From: Neopestalotiopsis rosae
Lineage: Eukaryota > Ascomycota > Sordariomycetes > Amphisphaeriales > Sporocadaceae
Assembly: GCA_023078685.1 (NCBI GenBank)
Contig: JALGAS010000007.1
Coordinates: forward strand, 2,418,001-2,482,000
Reading direction: 5' to 3'
DNA length: 64,000 nt
Position 1 is the first letter of the stretch. Every line of letters starts with the position of its first letter. Positions 1 to 11,699 of this stretch are shown piece by piece. The position numbers and the translations under genes are program-made. A model generated the notes under the pieces. It searched no databases, was not told the origin of the DNA, and worked only from the letters and a program-made list of their open reading frames with translations.

Positions 1-452
1 TTGTTGCACGCAATTCAAACCATATTATCTTCTGCGATACGCACGTTAGGAGTCAACAGGAAAGGTTGCTGCATCATAAAATGATTGTCAAGTTGAGGAA
101 TATTCATTAGCTACTGGGCCCACACAAGACATGCGAGATACTTTTATGAGATAATTTTGTTGAGCTACCAAAAAGAGGTGCTCCTCAATGATACGGCACA
201 CCGCTGTTCGCATCGCCTGCACTAGTAATATGCAGAATGTCGACCAGGCTCTTTGTCAGTGGCCCGCCGGTACATGTATGCACATAAGCATTGCAAACAA
301 GCAATAGCAGTTAAATAGTGCGAAAAGAATATTCTATTTAAAGACCGAATACAGCATCTGTCTAGTAGTGATACGATAAGGAAACAGACATAAGAGACTT
401 GCGCTACCTCAACTCAATGGTCAGCAAAGGAAATACCACTTGCATGGACAAT
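1..452. other. No gene seen; 3' side of the PKS
   Basis: This AT-rich sequence lies downstream of the PKS stop codon. I see no convincing reading frame, RNA or repeat. The next gene to the left must lie outside the window. Confidence 0.5.
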
Positions 453-3400
453 CTAGCCGTAATATTCCATTAACCAGCTCCTCAGATCGCCAATGGTGGG
501 GTATTCGAGGAACAGACTGCCCGAAACGACCACGCCGAGTTCCTCCCGCAGCTTCTCGGAGATGACGAGACTCATCAGACTGTCGATGCCCAACTCGGCA
601 AAGCTGGCCTCGTCTTGGAGGTCGGCTTGCTCGAGGGCAGCTTCATTGGCAATCATGGAGATGGCTTTGGACGCCACGCTGTTGGTATCGACCGCGGCGG
701 CAGCAGATGCAACGACCACGGGTGATTCTTGGACCTCGGGGTCCTTGAGGGCCACCACAACAGGCGCCGCCGCCGGCGAGGCCTGGATGGCCACAGGTTT
801 GACGATGACTTGTTGACCGATCTTCGAAGGCGTAGATATCTGAACTGATGTCGCGAAATGCTTCCCATCACCGCGAGATGCTGCAATTGCCTTGGGCTGG
901 GCTTGGACCATGGCAGTAGCTCCGTGGGTCGGGTTCGGCGATGGTGAAGCTTCGTCGGGAGCGGAGAAGAATCGATTCAGTAGTATGCGAGGGTACTGGC
1001 GGAATTTGATACCACCGACGATACCGATGATTCCATTGTCCTGTAAGACGTAAACGTCGCCAAGGTAAACGCTGCGGTCCTCAATTGTGGGGATCATCTT
1101 GACATAGGACCGGTATTTCGCGCCGGCCACTAGAGGCTTTGCGAACCGCATGGAGGACCAACCGGGCGTGACGCAGTAATTGGCCTTGGTATCAATGGCG
1201 TCGGACACGTTCATGACAAAGCCTGCGAGATGAGCGACGCTATCGATGAAATACGGAGGGACGGTCCAAACGCCTCCCTTTTCAGTAGTTAATGTGACGT
1301 CTGCAAATGCTTCAAGGCCGTTGATGACAACGGATTGCATCCCACGGTACTTGGTCGCGTAGTCCACCAGATTGTTGGCAAAGAGCAGGTAGGCCATATT
1401 GTGGGATAGTCTGTTGGCAATGCCCTGGGCTGCAAGCGTCTCCAGCGCCTCGATCCGGCCCTGGATAAGATGCGCCTGCGGCACCCACGAGCTTAACCAT
1501 GCAGATCTGTCTCCATACTCCAAGGTGGCGGTCGCGAATGGTTCATCGGGGATGCCTTGAGCGCTCACATTCTGCCACCGCAGTTGAGCTGTACCAGCAT
1601 TGATGTTCTCGGTAGAGATGGAAACTTGAATCATCTGAGGAACCTTTGTGTTCTTCTGAGCAACGAGGCCCTTGACCACCTCGAGATTCGCTACGTTCAT
1701 GGCAATGTCGCCGCTGGACGGACTCATTTTCTTCAAGAGGTAAGAGCCCAGGGTGTATGATATGTCCGCATGAATAGACTAGAACATAAAGACGTTAGTA
1801 AAGAGCATGATTTGATGCATTCAACTCAACTGTACGTACCGATGTTACAACGCCGCAACCGTTCATCTTGTGTCCATGCGCTGCAGCAAGGAAGTCTGCC
1901 TCCATCAGGTCTGATTGCATAACGACAGTGCCAGCAGAACCGTCAAAGCTCTCCTCAATGATTCGCTGCACGGATGAAGTCTGCAAATCAGACAGGCGAG
2001 GCGCGGGAAGAGCCTTTGCCATCTCAAGTGCCTTCTTTTGGGCGTCGTAGTAGGTGTTTCCTTTGGTGAGGGCCCAATCTCCATTGTACTGGATCCAATA
2101 GTTTTTGTTATTCCAGGCGTACGTAGGAAGATCGAGCAGACGAAGTCCCTTTTCAAATGGTTTGTGGAATTCATTCCACCTGATGGTCGCCCCAGCGCAG
2201 TGAAGTGTGCTTAAGCTTTGTGCCATGGTCGCCCAGTTGCTCTCATCGCGTCTCATTGAGGGCACAGCCGCTCCCACAGAGCGTAGAGACGACTTAGACA
2301 TGTTGATACAGACGGGGTGAGGACCAATCTCGACCCAAAGGGTATTGTCATCAACCAGAGACAGCTTTGCCCCTGTTTCCACTGCGGCCAAGTAGTTGAC
2401 GCATTCACGCGTAGCTCTCTTCATATAGGTGGCGTTGAGCGTCTTCTCGTCAAAAATGACCTTACCCAACAGCGGAGACAGTACGGGCAATTTGGGCGCA
2501 TGGAAGATGGCTCCCGTCTCGGCGAGCTCCCCAAAATCTTCTAGAATAGGGTCAGTCTGCGACGAGTGGAAAGCGTAAGCGACGTCAAGACTGTAGCATT
2601 TGAAACCCGCCTTTTGAATGGGTTCGATGAGTGCGTCCAAGTCTTTCGATAGCCCGCTTAGTACCGTGTCTCTGGGCCCGTTTATGCATGCGACCTCGTA
2701 TGGCATGCCGGCAGCAATCTTTTGGATATCGGCCAAAGATGCACGGACTGCCATCATCTTGTGGCTTCCCGCTTGCACTCGCTCTTCGAGCAGTCTTGCC
2801 CGCTGGCCCACCAGGTATATGGCATCGCTAGCAGAGAGTACTCCGGCTACGTAAAGCGCTGCATATTCACCCAGACTGTGGCCAACGACCACGTTCGGGA
2901 CCACGCCCAATGAAGCCCAGTATGCAGCCAGTGAGATCTCAATGGCAACTAGGGCCATTTGTGTCACAACGGCGGAGTGGGCATGATCTTTAGGGAAACT
3001 GCCGTCAATTGCGGGTAGGAATGACGGAAAGCCTTGCGCAAGGGCCAGAGAATTGAGATGCAGAATCTGAGACCTAAAGGTTGGCTCGTGATGGAAAAAC
3101 TGGAGGTCCATTGACTTGTAGGAAGCGCCTTGACCAGTGAAGGCAAACGCAATCAGAGGCTGGAGGTTGGATATAGACTTTACTGAATCAATGGAATTGA
3201 GCTGCGCGGATAGCTTCTTCTTTAGCTGGGGGACATCCGCAGCTGCGACTGCGATCCTGTGATTGTGATGATACTTGCGAGCCGCGGTCGTATATGCCAG
3301 ATCGGACATACGCACATCAGGATTATTCTCAAGGAAAGCAATCAATCTCTTGAGATTACCCTCCAGCGACACTTTGCTTTTTGCAGAAACGGTTACTGCA

Positions 3401-6079
3401 TGGGTGGTCCGGGGATCCTCATCTTCTGGTGCAATGTTTCGGGGCAGCGGTGGCTCCTCGATGGCAATCATCGTGTTGCCGCCGGCAGCGCTGAAGTTGT
3501 TCACCGCGGCGATGCGCTTTCTGTCCTTTTCACGGGGCCAAGCTTGTTTAGTGTAAGGGATTCGTACGTTTCGCTCAGCCAGATCCGAGGGCAGGGCTGG
3601 GTTCAGACTGTTCTTGATGCCCACGTGCGGGGGGATCATGCTTTTCTGGAACATGAGGAGAACCTTGATCAGGGCCGTAACACCAGCGACAGCCTCTCCG
3701 TGGCCAACATTAGCCTTGACGGCCCCGACATGCAGTGGCTGCCTCATGCTTCGTCGCTTCGGGCCAGCAGGTGCAAAGACGTCAGTCACTGATTTCATTT
3801 CCTCCTTGTCGCCGGCTTGAGTACCGGTACCGTGCATTTCGACGTAGCTCACATCGAACGGATCGATTCCCGCAGCGCTCAGAACCTTTGAGCTTAGAAA
3901 AGACTGCGCGCCAGCGTGTGGGTGCGTGATCGATACAGCTTCAGCAGAGTGGTTAGTGGCCGCACCCCTGATAACACCAATGATATTGTCGTTATCAGAA
4001 ATGGCATCCTCCAGCCTCTTCATGACAATGGAACCAATTCCGTCCGCGCGGCAATAACCATCTGCCTCCGAGTCCCACGTCTTGCAAGCATTGGGAGTTT
4101 TCGTCAGAAAGTGCCCGTGACTCAAACCAGCAAAGGCGTCCGAGTTGGTAAGTACATTCATGCCTCCAGCGACTGCCATGTCGGTATCCTTGTTCCAGAG
4201 AGATGTGCATGCTGTCTGGATGGTAGCTAGACTGGATGAGCAGGCACTGTCAATACTAAAACTCGGCCCTGCAAATTTGAAAAAGTAGTTAATACGTCCA
4301 GGCCCAAATGCACGACAGCCGCCAGGAATGAAGTATGTCGAAATTTCCTGCGCTGTGTTCACTTCTCGATAATCGTCGCTAGCTTGGCCATAAAATGTCC
4401 CGATCCGCTCAAGACTGGTGGCTGGAGTGCGGTTGGCAACGTACCCAGCCCTCTCCAGCGCCTCGTAGGCCGTCACCAGGGCAAGTCGTTGCATTGGGTC
4501 TGTTTGTTGAGCTTCACGCGGTGACATATTGAAGAATGGCGCATCAAAGAGGCCCGGCTCGTCGATGAAGCAACCATATGCTGTGTGGCTTGAGTTCATG
4601 GCTTTGCCTTTCGGATCATGATGTGTGTCGACATCAAATCTGTCGGCTGGAATGGTTCGGTGCACGTCCAGTCCCTTCTCCAACAGGTTCCAAAAACTCT
4701 CAGTGTCTGTCGCACCGCCTGGCATCCTGCACGACATGCCGACAATGGCGATGCTAGACTTGCTACTACCTCCAGAGACCGGCGTCCCATTATCGAGAGA
4801 GGCAGTGATAGTGGGAATCAGCTCAAGAGTGGAGACTTCTAGGCCGGGCTGTTTGGACGAGAAAGCCGTCAACAGATCATAGATTGGCAGAGATTTTCTG
4901 AACACCAAGACTTGAATATCAGAACAGGAGGTAGTGTGGGCCTGCGCCAGTACCGACTCGACGACGGTGTCCCATCGGATTTCCTTGGTCATTATCTCTG
5001 TGACAATTTGTTCGAACAACTCGCGCGCGGTTTCTGCCTCGAAACGCTTGCCAGTTGAAGTCGCGAATGTGGTCAATTTAGGGGAAGCACGAGAGCTCAG
5101 CTCCTTCAACGAATCAGTTTCAGAGACGACTTCTCTAACATGTTCTTGGTTGTACAAGTGTGCAGCATGGCAGAGTCCTCCATATACAGGAAGGTTGATG
5201 ATCTTTTGTCCGCGAAAGAACTCGGAAGTGCGGAAGAGATGCTTCAACCTCGAAGGCGGTCCGCTGACAGTGACAGAATTGTGGCTCCAAGCGCTAATGA
5301 AGATCTTGCTCGTGCTTGGCATTTTCTGAGTCAAGTTAGGATGTGATCTAAATATAATTGTCATCTACCTCACTGACCTCTTTAGCATGGAACGCGTCCA
5401 ATTCGTCGCGGGCTTCATCGACGGTCACATCTGGGACTACAGCCGCCCAGGACACTGGAGGTGACGTTGGGTCTCGGGACTCAAGATTGGATGAGACACT
5501 GCCTACAACGATACCCAAACGAAAGGCTAGGCGAATGACTTCAACGCCGGCTACGGCCAAGTCAGATGCACTGGAAGAAAGTGAAACTGCAGCAGTACTA
5601 AGCAGGCCAAGACCCAAGCCTGCCAGAGCCGCATTTCCAGTGTTCAAGTCGTACTGTCTCGGATTTTCCTCATAGTACCTGAAATTGTCACAATCAGTGT
5701 CCAGCATTCAGTAAGAAGCATGTTTCTCTTACTTGATAAGTGTTCCTAGTTGCACAACCACTAGTAGAACTCCATCAATTGATGCTCCAAGTTCACCTTT
5801 GCGCAGGCTGGCATGCTCTATGAAGTTAAAGACAGAATCGAACGGCGGGATTGTGTTTCGAAGTGACCAAGGAAGTTGTCGCACTTCATCACGTACCGCC
5901 TCGGTAGCATGATCGAGGAAACGAGCCAGATGCGGAAATTGTTTCTGCTTGCTTAAGAGAGTGAACTGACGAGAGAGCCCTGCCAGATCATCATGAGGGA
6001 ACTCGTTGCTGAAGTATAACAGTTTCATGTTGGAGAAATTATCCGGGGATTCTGTAGTCGAAGGAGTTGTAGGTCGCAT
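453..6079 (-). CDS. Non-reducing polyketide synthase, atrochrysone carboxylic acid synthase type (SAT-KS-AT-PT-ACP)
   Basis: Core enzyme of the cluster. It should build an aromatic octaketide from acetyl/malonyl-CoA and keep it on its ACP. Four exons join in phase: 6079-5733, 5678-5378, 5325-1840 and 1778-453. This gives about 1819 aa, normal for the family; the second donor could instead be at 5368. Order: SAT (1-350) without a clear GxCxG cysteine; KS with DSACSSS, EMHGTGT and NVGHGEA; AT with GHSLGEY; product-template domain (about 1280-1620) with the GHKMNG histidine and an FIDSVAH segment; and one ACP with GIDSLMS near the C-terminus. There is no thioesterase/Claisen-cyclase domain, as expected where a separate metallo-beta-lactamase enzyme releases the product. 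That enzyme is encoded divergently next door. Class confidence is high; exact product is inferred. Confidence 0.95.
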
Positions 6080-6813
6080 TTCAACCGATGAGTTGTGGAA
6101 TGGACTGTCACAGACTCGCCCAGCCTAGATCCCGATCAAGCTTGAAATGCAACGAATGCGTGGCCAACTACCTTCTCTGGTCTGTAAGATCCGTACGTCA
6201 AAGGTTGGTCAGGATTTGGTTTTGCATCAAGACAAAACGTAAAGCTATTGTGTATGAGATCAACCGATTGTGTTGGAAGTGGATCTAGACTTGAGATTCC
6301 GAATGATCTAACAATTTATTGAATGGAAAAATATTTCTAGAGCGACTGGTCACGTATACTATATGCTATACCAACACTTATCCCGTCGCCGAAATTGATC
6401 GGAGAGGCTTATCTAATGCAGCGTAAAACCAACATTGGCGAAAAAGATCAGCCTCTCGGGTATCGGCGACTTGGTGCATCAGCATTTTAGTACAACTCCG
6501 ATCCGAGCTCGCTTAGAAGTGATCGGACTGTGTGCTCTGCGCCGCAGCGGACAGCGATTGGTTGCACCAATAATCCTACCATGGAATCCGACCATGCACA
6601 GCTAAACTGGCAATCTGACCCGCCTCGGACAATTTCCTGCCTTTCGCAGTCAACAGGAATAGATGGATGAACATTTGCTCGGTATGAGAATGGAATACGA
6701 TGCATCTCGCTCTCACGATACATACTGCATCCACTGCGAATACTGTTGAATCGCCGAAGGCACATTGTTCTTTACTTGCTGTGATTTTTCAATGATCAAA
6801 CGGCTTTTCAACT
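6080..6813. promoter_or_regulatory. Bidirectional promoter of PKS and thioesterase
   Basis: 734 bp shared by the two core genes. TCGGA or its complement occurs at about 6399, 6497, 6502, 6522, 6587 and 6625, against roughly 1.4 expected by chance. An 11-base TCGGGTATCGG element sits at 6456-6466 and recurs in the ligase/prenyltransferase promoter. These fit binding of a Zn2Cys6 activator. The assignment is inferred. Confidence 0.55.
6456..6466 (+). promoter_or_regulatory. TCGGGTATCGG element (PKS/thioesterase)
   Basis: A TCG(N5)CGG sequence identical to 44482-44492 and one base from the complement of 21125-21135. A candidate Zn2Cys6 site; functional status is inferred. Confidence 0.4.
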
Positions 6814-7853
6814 ATGAAAACGGAAAATGAAGTTGGTCACCACATGGCCAGCAGTACCTTGAACGTCGATGCATTCAAAGATTATCTTGAAACGCAACTC
6901 AAGGGATTACCACCATTGCCGGACGTGGAGCAGATCAGCCCACGTGTTATTCGTGTGCTGGGTCAGAACCCTGGAGAGGTACGTACACGTACAGAAAGAG
7001 ATGAGATAACTGGTGTAATAGTGTGGTATACACAGATCACTGACAACTATCGCAGTTCACACTGCAAGGGACAAATACTTACATTGTGGGAACAGGTCGT
7101 TCGAGACTGATCATTGATACTGGACAGGGTAGCCCGCAGTGGATAGAAAATGTTGTCTCTTTGCTTGAAAGCATGGGTATAATATTGTCCCATGTCCTTC
7201 TCACGCATTGGCATGGCGACCATACTGGTGGTGTCGCCGACTTGATCAAGTCATACCCACATTTGGCGACTGCAATATACAAGAACTCGCCCGCCAGGGA
7301 CCAAAATAACATCATTGACGGCCAGTCATTTAGCGTCGAGGGAGCCACAGTGCGAGCATTGCACACTCCAGGTCATGCCCACGACCACATGTGTTTTGTT
7401 CTGGTGGAGGAAAATGCCATGTTCACAGGAGACAACATACTTGGCCATGGAACTACTGCAGTCGAAGAACTCGGCCCCATCATGTCAAGCTGGCGCAGGA
7501 TGCTCACGGAGAACTGTGAGAGAGGCTATCCAGGACACGGTCAGGTGATTCACAATCTCAACCACAAGATCACCGAGCAATTGGCGAGTAAGGTTAGGCG
7601 AGAGAACTTGGTGTTAGACGCGCTGCGGCGCATACGGGGGCAGCAAGGACCGCAAATGGCAGGGAGGCGCATGAGCATCAATCCCAAGCAATTGGTGATG
7701 CTGGTACATGGGAAAGGCATCAACGAAAACGTATCAACGTTGGTGCTGGAGCCATTTCTTATTGAAACTCTACGTAAGCTCGCAGCAGATGGGATCGTAG
7801 GGTTTGAAATTTGCAACGGAGAAAAGAGATGGTTTCCAGTACAGACAGTTTGA
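6814..7853 (+). CDS. Metallo-beta-lactamase-type thioesterase (atrochrysone carboxyl ACP thioesterase)
   Basis: Releases the polyketide from the ACP of the adjacent PKS as a free carboxylic acid. Two exons, 6814-6978 and 7056-7853, join in phase and give about 320 aa, normal for the AptB/GedB/MdpF family. The zinc motif THWHGDH is at about residue 100, followed by TPGHAHDH and FTGDN, all typical of the fold. The N-terminal segment with LPPLPDVEQ and RVLGQNPG is also family-typical. It is transcribed divergently from the PKS and shares its promoter. Pairing a TE-less PKS with this protein is diagnostic of anthraquinone/benzophenone/xanthone pathways. Confidence 0.95.
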
Positions 7854-8300
7854 TATTTAGGAGACTACGCCTTCTGGGTGGGGGAGGGACTTGGCCTGCT
7901 AGCGTTCATTTCCGCTTCTTAGAAGGAACCTTTAAGTTAGCCCCTGTAAGGCCACTATAACGTCCACTGTAACGTCAAAATGTTCACGTCTACAAGCGCC
8001 AACCACAAAAGTGGGAGAAGGGGAAAAGAGTTTTCCTTCTCCTTTTAACAATAACGCGATTTGAACACCTGACCTAGATTGTATAGAATCACGTCTTATC
8101 GTTTCACCTCGTGGCAATTCATCGCTATTCTTGTCATGCCACCTTCAAGTATCTGGCAAAGATACTGGTACATTGAGGACGAAATGTCGAGAGGAGACAG
8201 TGGAATGGTAACAAGAAATATATGCTGATAACGTAATATACCTGATCTCGTATTCTCGAAGTAATAACTCTTCTCCCAATCGCATCGTGTAATGATGCTT
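7854..8300. other. Intergenic 3' region with hairpin and degenerate tRNA-like segment
   Basis: No gene. A near-perfect inverted repeat lies at 8014-8042 (GGAGAAGG..AAAA against TTTTCCTTCTCC). On the minus strand 8050-8115 resembles a decayed tRNA half with a B-box-like GTTCAAATC. At 7998-8015 a CAAAAGTGGGAG string matches the start of the dispersed repeat found elsewhere in the window. This may be a remnant of a short interspersed element; the evidence is weak. Confidence 0.35.
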
Positions 8301-9650
8301 TTACTTTTCAGGGACAGATGCCCAAGCTTGATCCATCCCTGCCATGATCACCCACTTAGCTGGAGGAGGGAGGTTTAAGGTCGAGTCATACGCCATGCGC
8401 GCAATTACCTGCCACATATCTCCTCGAATGGGGAAGGCTTTCGATGCGTCACCGTCCTCAAACTGCTGACATATATCCTCGCCATGTTTGAGTGCGCGCA
8501 CAAACTTGGCCACGTGTCCATCGTCGTGCTGATCGCTCACCAAGGCAAAGATGTCGTCCCAGCCACGCTCTACGCCGGCTCGGTAGGTCTTTACATGGTC
8601 AAGATCGAGGTCAGGCACGCCACAGGTGACGTACCAGGCCAAGTCCAGCCGGCCCTTCCACTCAATCAGGCGCACCCTGTCAGCAATGTCAATCCACGGC
8701 TGCTGCGCGAGCACGCTCAGGCAGAGGGAGCTCGTGACGCAGTGCATGAAGAAAAAGTCCACCTTGGTCGCGCGGTCCCGGCGCTGGGCACAGCCGGCGA
8801 GGTAGGCGCAAAAATTGACCATTTCGGCCGTCTTTTTCTCGAGCGTCTCCTCGGTCACGCGGAAGCGCGACGCCAGAGACAGTAACTGCATGCCGGCCTT
8901 TGGGTAGATGGCCTTCTTCATCTTCATGGTGCCAATGAGCCCGGGGGTGCGTGCCGCGTCGCGAATAGTCTCATCTTGGGCTGCCTCGCGAGCCAAGTCC
9001 AGCAAGGTGCTCTCGGAAGATGATGGAGATGCGCCGGATTGGAACTCCAAGGCGCCTTGTTCTGCTGATCGGAAAAACCAGTCTGTGTCAAACGAATCAT
9101 GTGCGGCAGCCTGAGCCAAAGCCTCTGCAATGACGGCTGGCTGCTCGAACTCGACACCTAGACCGAGATGGATGATGGGGTGATATGCGCCATCATACAT
9201 CAGTGGGAGTAAGGCCTCTGCGACTCGAGACTTGCTGAAGATGTATTGGTTGACGACAGTTTTCCATCCCTTGCTGGCGATTTCCTTTTCGAAAAAGACC
9301 ATGAAGTTGTTGTAGTGATTAATCTTGGTGATACGTTCGCAGAAGAAGTCATCGTCATGCATTCTGTCCACCACGTCCTGATCGAGAGACGGGATCCCAC
9401 GCTGTGTAGGCAGGTCATCATTGAAAGCAGTGCGCAGCTGTTCAGGAGTGGCTCCGAGAGCTAGCCTTGTGAAGAGATTGTGAACGAGGTGGTTGTGACC
9501 GTTCATGTCCCGGAAGAAGATGTGTAGCTCGTCATGGTTCTTTTGCAATAGCTCATTCGTGATCTTCAGTGACTCGACTGGTACATCGGGACCACCCCTG
9601 GTATACCCCAGGTGGCGGGCAGACATGGAAATCTGGGACGCAGCAGTCAT
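8301..9650 (-). CDS. Questin-oxidase-like Baeyer-Villiger monooxygenase (DUF4243 family)
   Basis: Expected to open the central ring of an anthraquinone to a benzophenone, as the questin oxidase family (GedK, MdpL relatives) does. It is one uninterrupted frame. The first ATG in frame is at 9650; upstream in-frame codons offer only TTG. This gives about 449 aa, normal for the family. The IHLGLGVEFEQPAVIAEALA segment and the C-terminal YDSTLNLPPPAKWV block resemble what I recall of the family. There is no flavin motif, consistent with these atypical enzymes. The gene is head-to-head with an SDR at 10381, a pairing that fits the joint reduction and oxidation steps proposed for ring opening. Confidence 0.85.
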   Translation of the reverse strand: MTAASQISMSARHLGYTRGGPDVPVESLKITNELLQKNHDELHIFFRDMNGHNHLVHNLFTRLALGATPEQLRTAFNDDLPTQRGIPSLDQDVVDRMHDDDFFCERITKINHYNNFMVFFEKEIASKGWKTVVNQYIFSKSRVAEALLPLMYDGAYHPIIHLGLGVEFEQPAVIAEALAQAAAHDSFDTDWFFRSAEQGALEFQSGASPSSSESTLLDLAREAAQDETIRDAARTPGLIGTMKMKKAIYPKAGMQLLSLASRFRVTEETLEKKTAEMVNFCAYLAGCAQRRDRATKVDFFFMHCVTSSLCLSVLAQQPWIDIADRVRLIEWKGRLDLAWYVTCGVPDLDLDHVKTYRAGVERGWDDIFALVSDQHDDGHVAKFVRALKHGEDICQQFEDGDASKAFPIRGDMWQVIARMAYDSTLNLPPPAKWVIMAGMDQAWASVPEK

Positions 9651-10380
9651 GTTGGGAGTTTTCAATTGAATGATCTACTACGATGATGCATACATCAGGT
9701 TTCTACCTTCAATATCAACCCTTCTATACTTACTCTTAATCACATTTTCTTCCTCGACTTTGGGGGAGCATCGGACAACATTGGCGGTTGACATATCCGA
9801 TCATACCACGTAGAATAGCGCGAGTAGGATATACTCAAGCCTGCTCTTGCGCCGACAAGACAATCAATCGGCAAACCGCAAGTGGAGATGAGCCAGCCAT
9901 AATCCTCGATCGGAGTATGACGACCAGTGACAAATGATCGGACAGCTTCCCAGGTCGGAGACCGCATTTGCACACGCATCCTAGTTCGCCTGGTACTGAT
10001 CCCTACCTAGCATAATGATGTGCATGCCGAGATTGTGCACCCATGTACGACAAGGAACGAGAAGAGAACAAGGTAATCAACGGACTTAGCGGTCTTATGA
10101 ATCTCGCCAATTGTCCGAGCCGTAAGACAAGCCCCTCCCTTTCGAAGTACAAGATCTACGTACATACCTAGTACCCTACCAAACCTACCCTGGAACCTGC
10201 TGCGGGGCGACGTGTACCTAGCTAGCACTAGGTTCGCCATGGTGCTAACAAAACGGCGCTGACCTAAAGAGTAGGTACATAGTATTAAAAACAGAAATAC
10301 GACAGCTTTTCAATTTCACATAGACTTTTGACACCTTTATTCGTTCACGTAAGCCCTCGTTTACTCACCACGCCTCAAAT
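9651..10380. promoter_or_regulatory. Bidirectional promoter of Baeyer-Villiger gene and SDR
   Basis: 730 bp. TCGGA or its complement is seen at about 9771, 9796, 9910, 9938, 9955 and 10113, against about 1.4 expected by chance. A near AflR-type site, TCGGAGACCGC, is at 9955-9965. No gene is seen in the gap. Confidence 0.5.
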
Positions 10381-11570
10381 ATGGCTGCTACTCTTGGGAA
10401 AACAATCGTTGCGACCGGCGCATCATCCGGCTTGGTCAGCATTCATCCTGCCCAGAAACACTCCCACCCCCATCAACGTCACTGACTTGATTGCCGTTTA
10501 GGGATTCGAATCAGTCAAGCAGCTGCTGCAGCAATCGCAGCCATACAAGTTCATCATTGGCGCGCGGGACCTCAAAACCACCAAGGCAGCCTTTGACCAG
10601 GTGCAGTACGATGCGAAGACGCACAGCGTCTCCATCCTGCCGCTGGACCTTGCCGACCTCAGGACGGTCAAACCTTTTGCACAGCAGACCCTCGAGGCTC
10701 TCGACCAGGACAAATTGGACATTTTGTTTCTCAACGCCGGCATGAACAAGGCCGCTACTGGTCCTGGCCTGCACGGGTCCAAGTGGTGCGAGGCCTATGT
10801 TGTTAATCACCTGTGTAGGATCTCCCACTTTTCGCCGGCGTGTGATCAGTCTATTTTCTTTGGCTCCCATTGAATCCATTTGCTAATGCTAGTTCAAATT
10901 GACAGCGCAGCACTATCTCACGCAGCTTCTGCGCCCCAAACTGAGTGCATCGCATTCGCGTGTCGTTGTTGTATCATCAGGCTTGATTCGAGCCGTCAAG
11001 GAAACCGACATTGGTAAGTTCGATTCCCCACCCCACCTTTATCCTCTAGAATCATGCGCTCATGAACAACGTTAGAGGCATTCGGAACCACCCTCAAAGC
11101 CGACTCCGGGGCCGACGGCTTCAAGGTGTATCATGCGTCCAAGTTCGTCCAGTTCCTCGGTGCCCACTGGTGGCGCAGGCAGCTGGGCACATCGGCCACG
11201 GTCCTGGCCGTCTCTCCGGGGCTGGTCATTGGCACAGGCCTCGGTAGACACTTGGACACGCAGCCCAACCTCGACCACATTCCTGACAAGGTGACTGTCG
11301 ATAAAGGTACGTTGCTCCGTCTAGATACGACTTGAGCAATCGTGCGCCGGGCTCTGGACTGACCCATCACTAGGAGCCAAGAGTCTTTTGCGTGCCTTTG
11401 ACTGCAACGACGTTCCAGCGGACCCAGAGCAGATATTTCTCACGAGCTGGGGCGAGTGGTGGCCCAAGGATGTTTATTCTTTGAGTCTCGACAAGAGCCT
11501 TCAGGATCGATGGTGTCCCAGCCAAGAGGACATTGAGGCAGAAGTAACTGTTGCCAACTACTCACTATAG
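10381..11570 (+). CDS. Short-chain dehydrogenase/reductase, protochlorophyllide-reductase-like
   Basis: NAD(P)H-dependent SDR. Five exons were assembled by phase: 10381-10434, 10502-10814, 10906-11013, 11076-11306 and 11374-11570, giving 300 aa. The N-terminus has VATGASSGLG across the first intron. DLADL, FLNAG, the NHL-QHYLTQLL region, VVVSS and the catalytic YHASK follow in the normal order. The C-terminal tail with SWGEWWP is typical of the light-dependent-reductase-like SDR group found in anthraquinone clusters (MdpK- or GedF-like is possible, not proven). It is paired with the Baeyer-Villiger gene, so reduction of an anthraquinone before ring cleavage is a reasonable inference. Intron positions 2-4 are less certain than the frame. 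Confidence 0.8.
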
Positions 11571-11699
11571 TCATTTTGCGAGGCCTTGATTTCAATATCC
11601 TGACAATATAGTCTATAAAGAAACTTGATTACTCTATATGTTTGAAATCTTTGTCTATCTGCACAAATAGGTGGAATATATGGTACCTGTACTTGAAGC

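Noticed and set aside
3259..3792. 177-codon plus-strand frame opposite the PKS
   Set aside because: It lies antisense to the KS-AT region of the PKS, which explains the open frame.
1795..5707. Apparent breaks in the PKS, as if frameshifted or split into several genes
   Set aside because: Each break coincides with a canonical short intron that restores frame and domain continuity.
8050..8115. Functional tRNA gene on the minus strand
   Set aside because: Only a B-box-like string and a short stem are present; acceptor and T stems do not pair.
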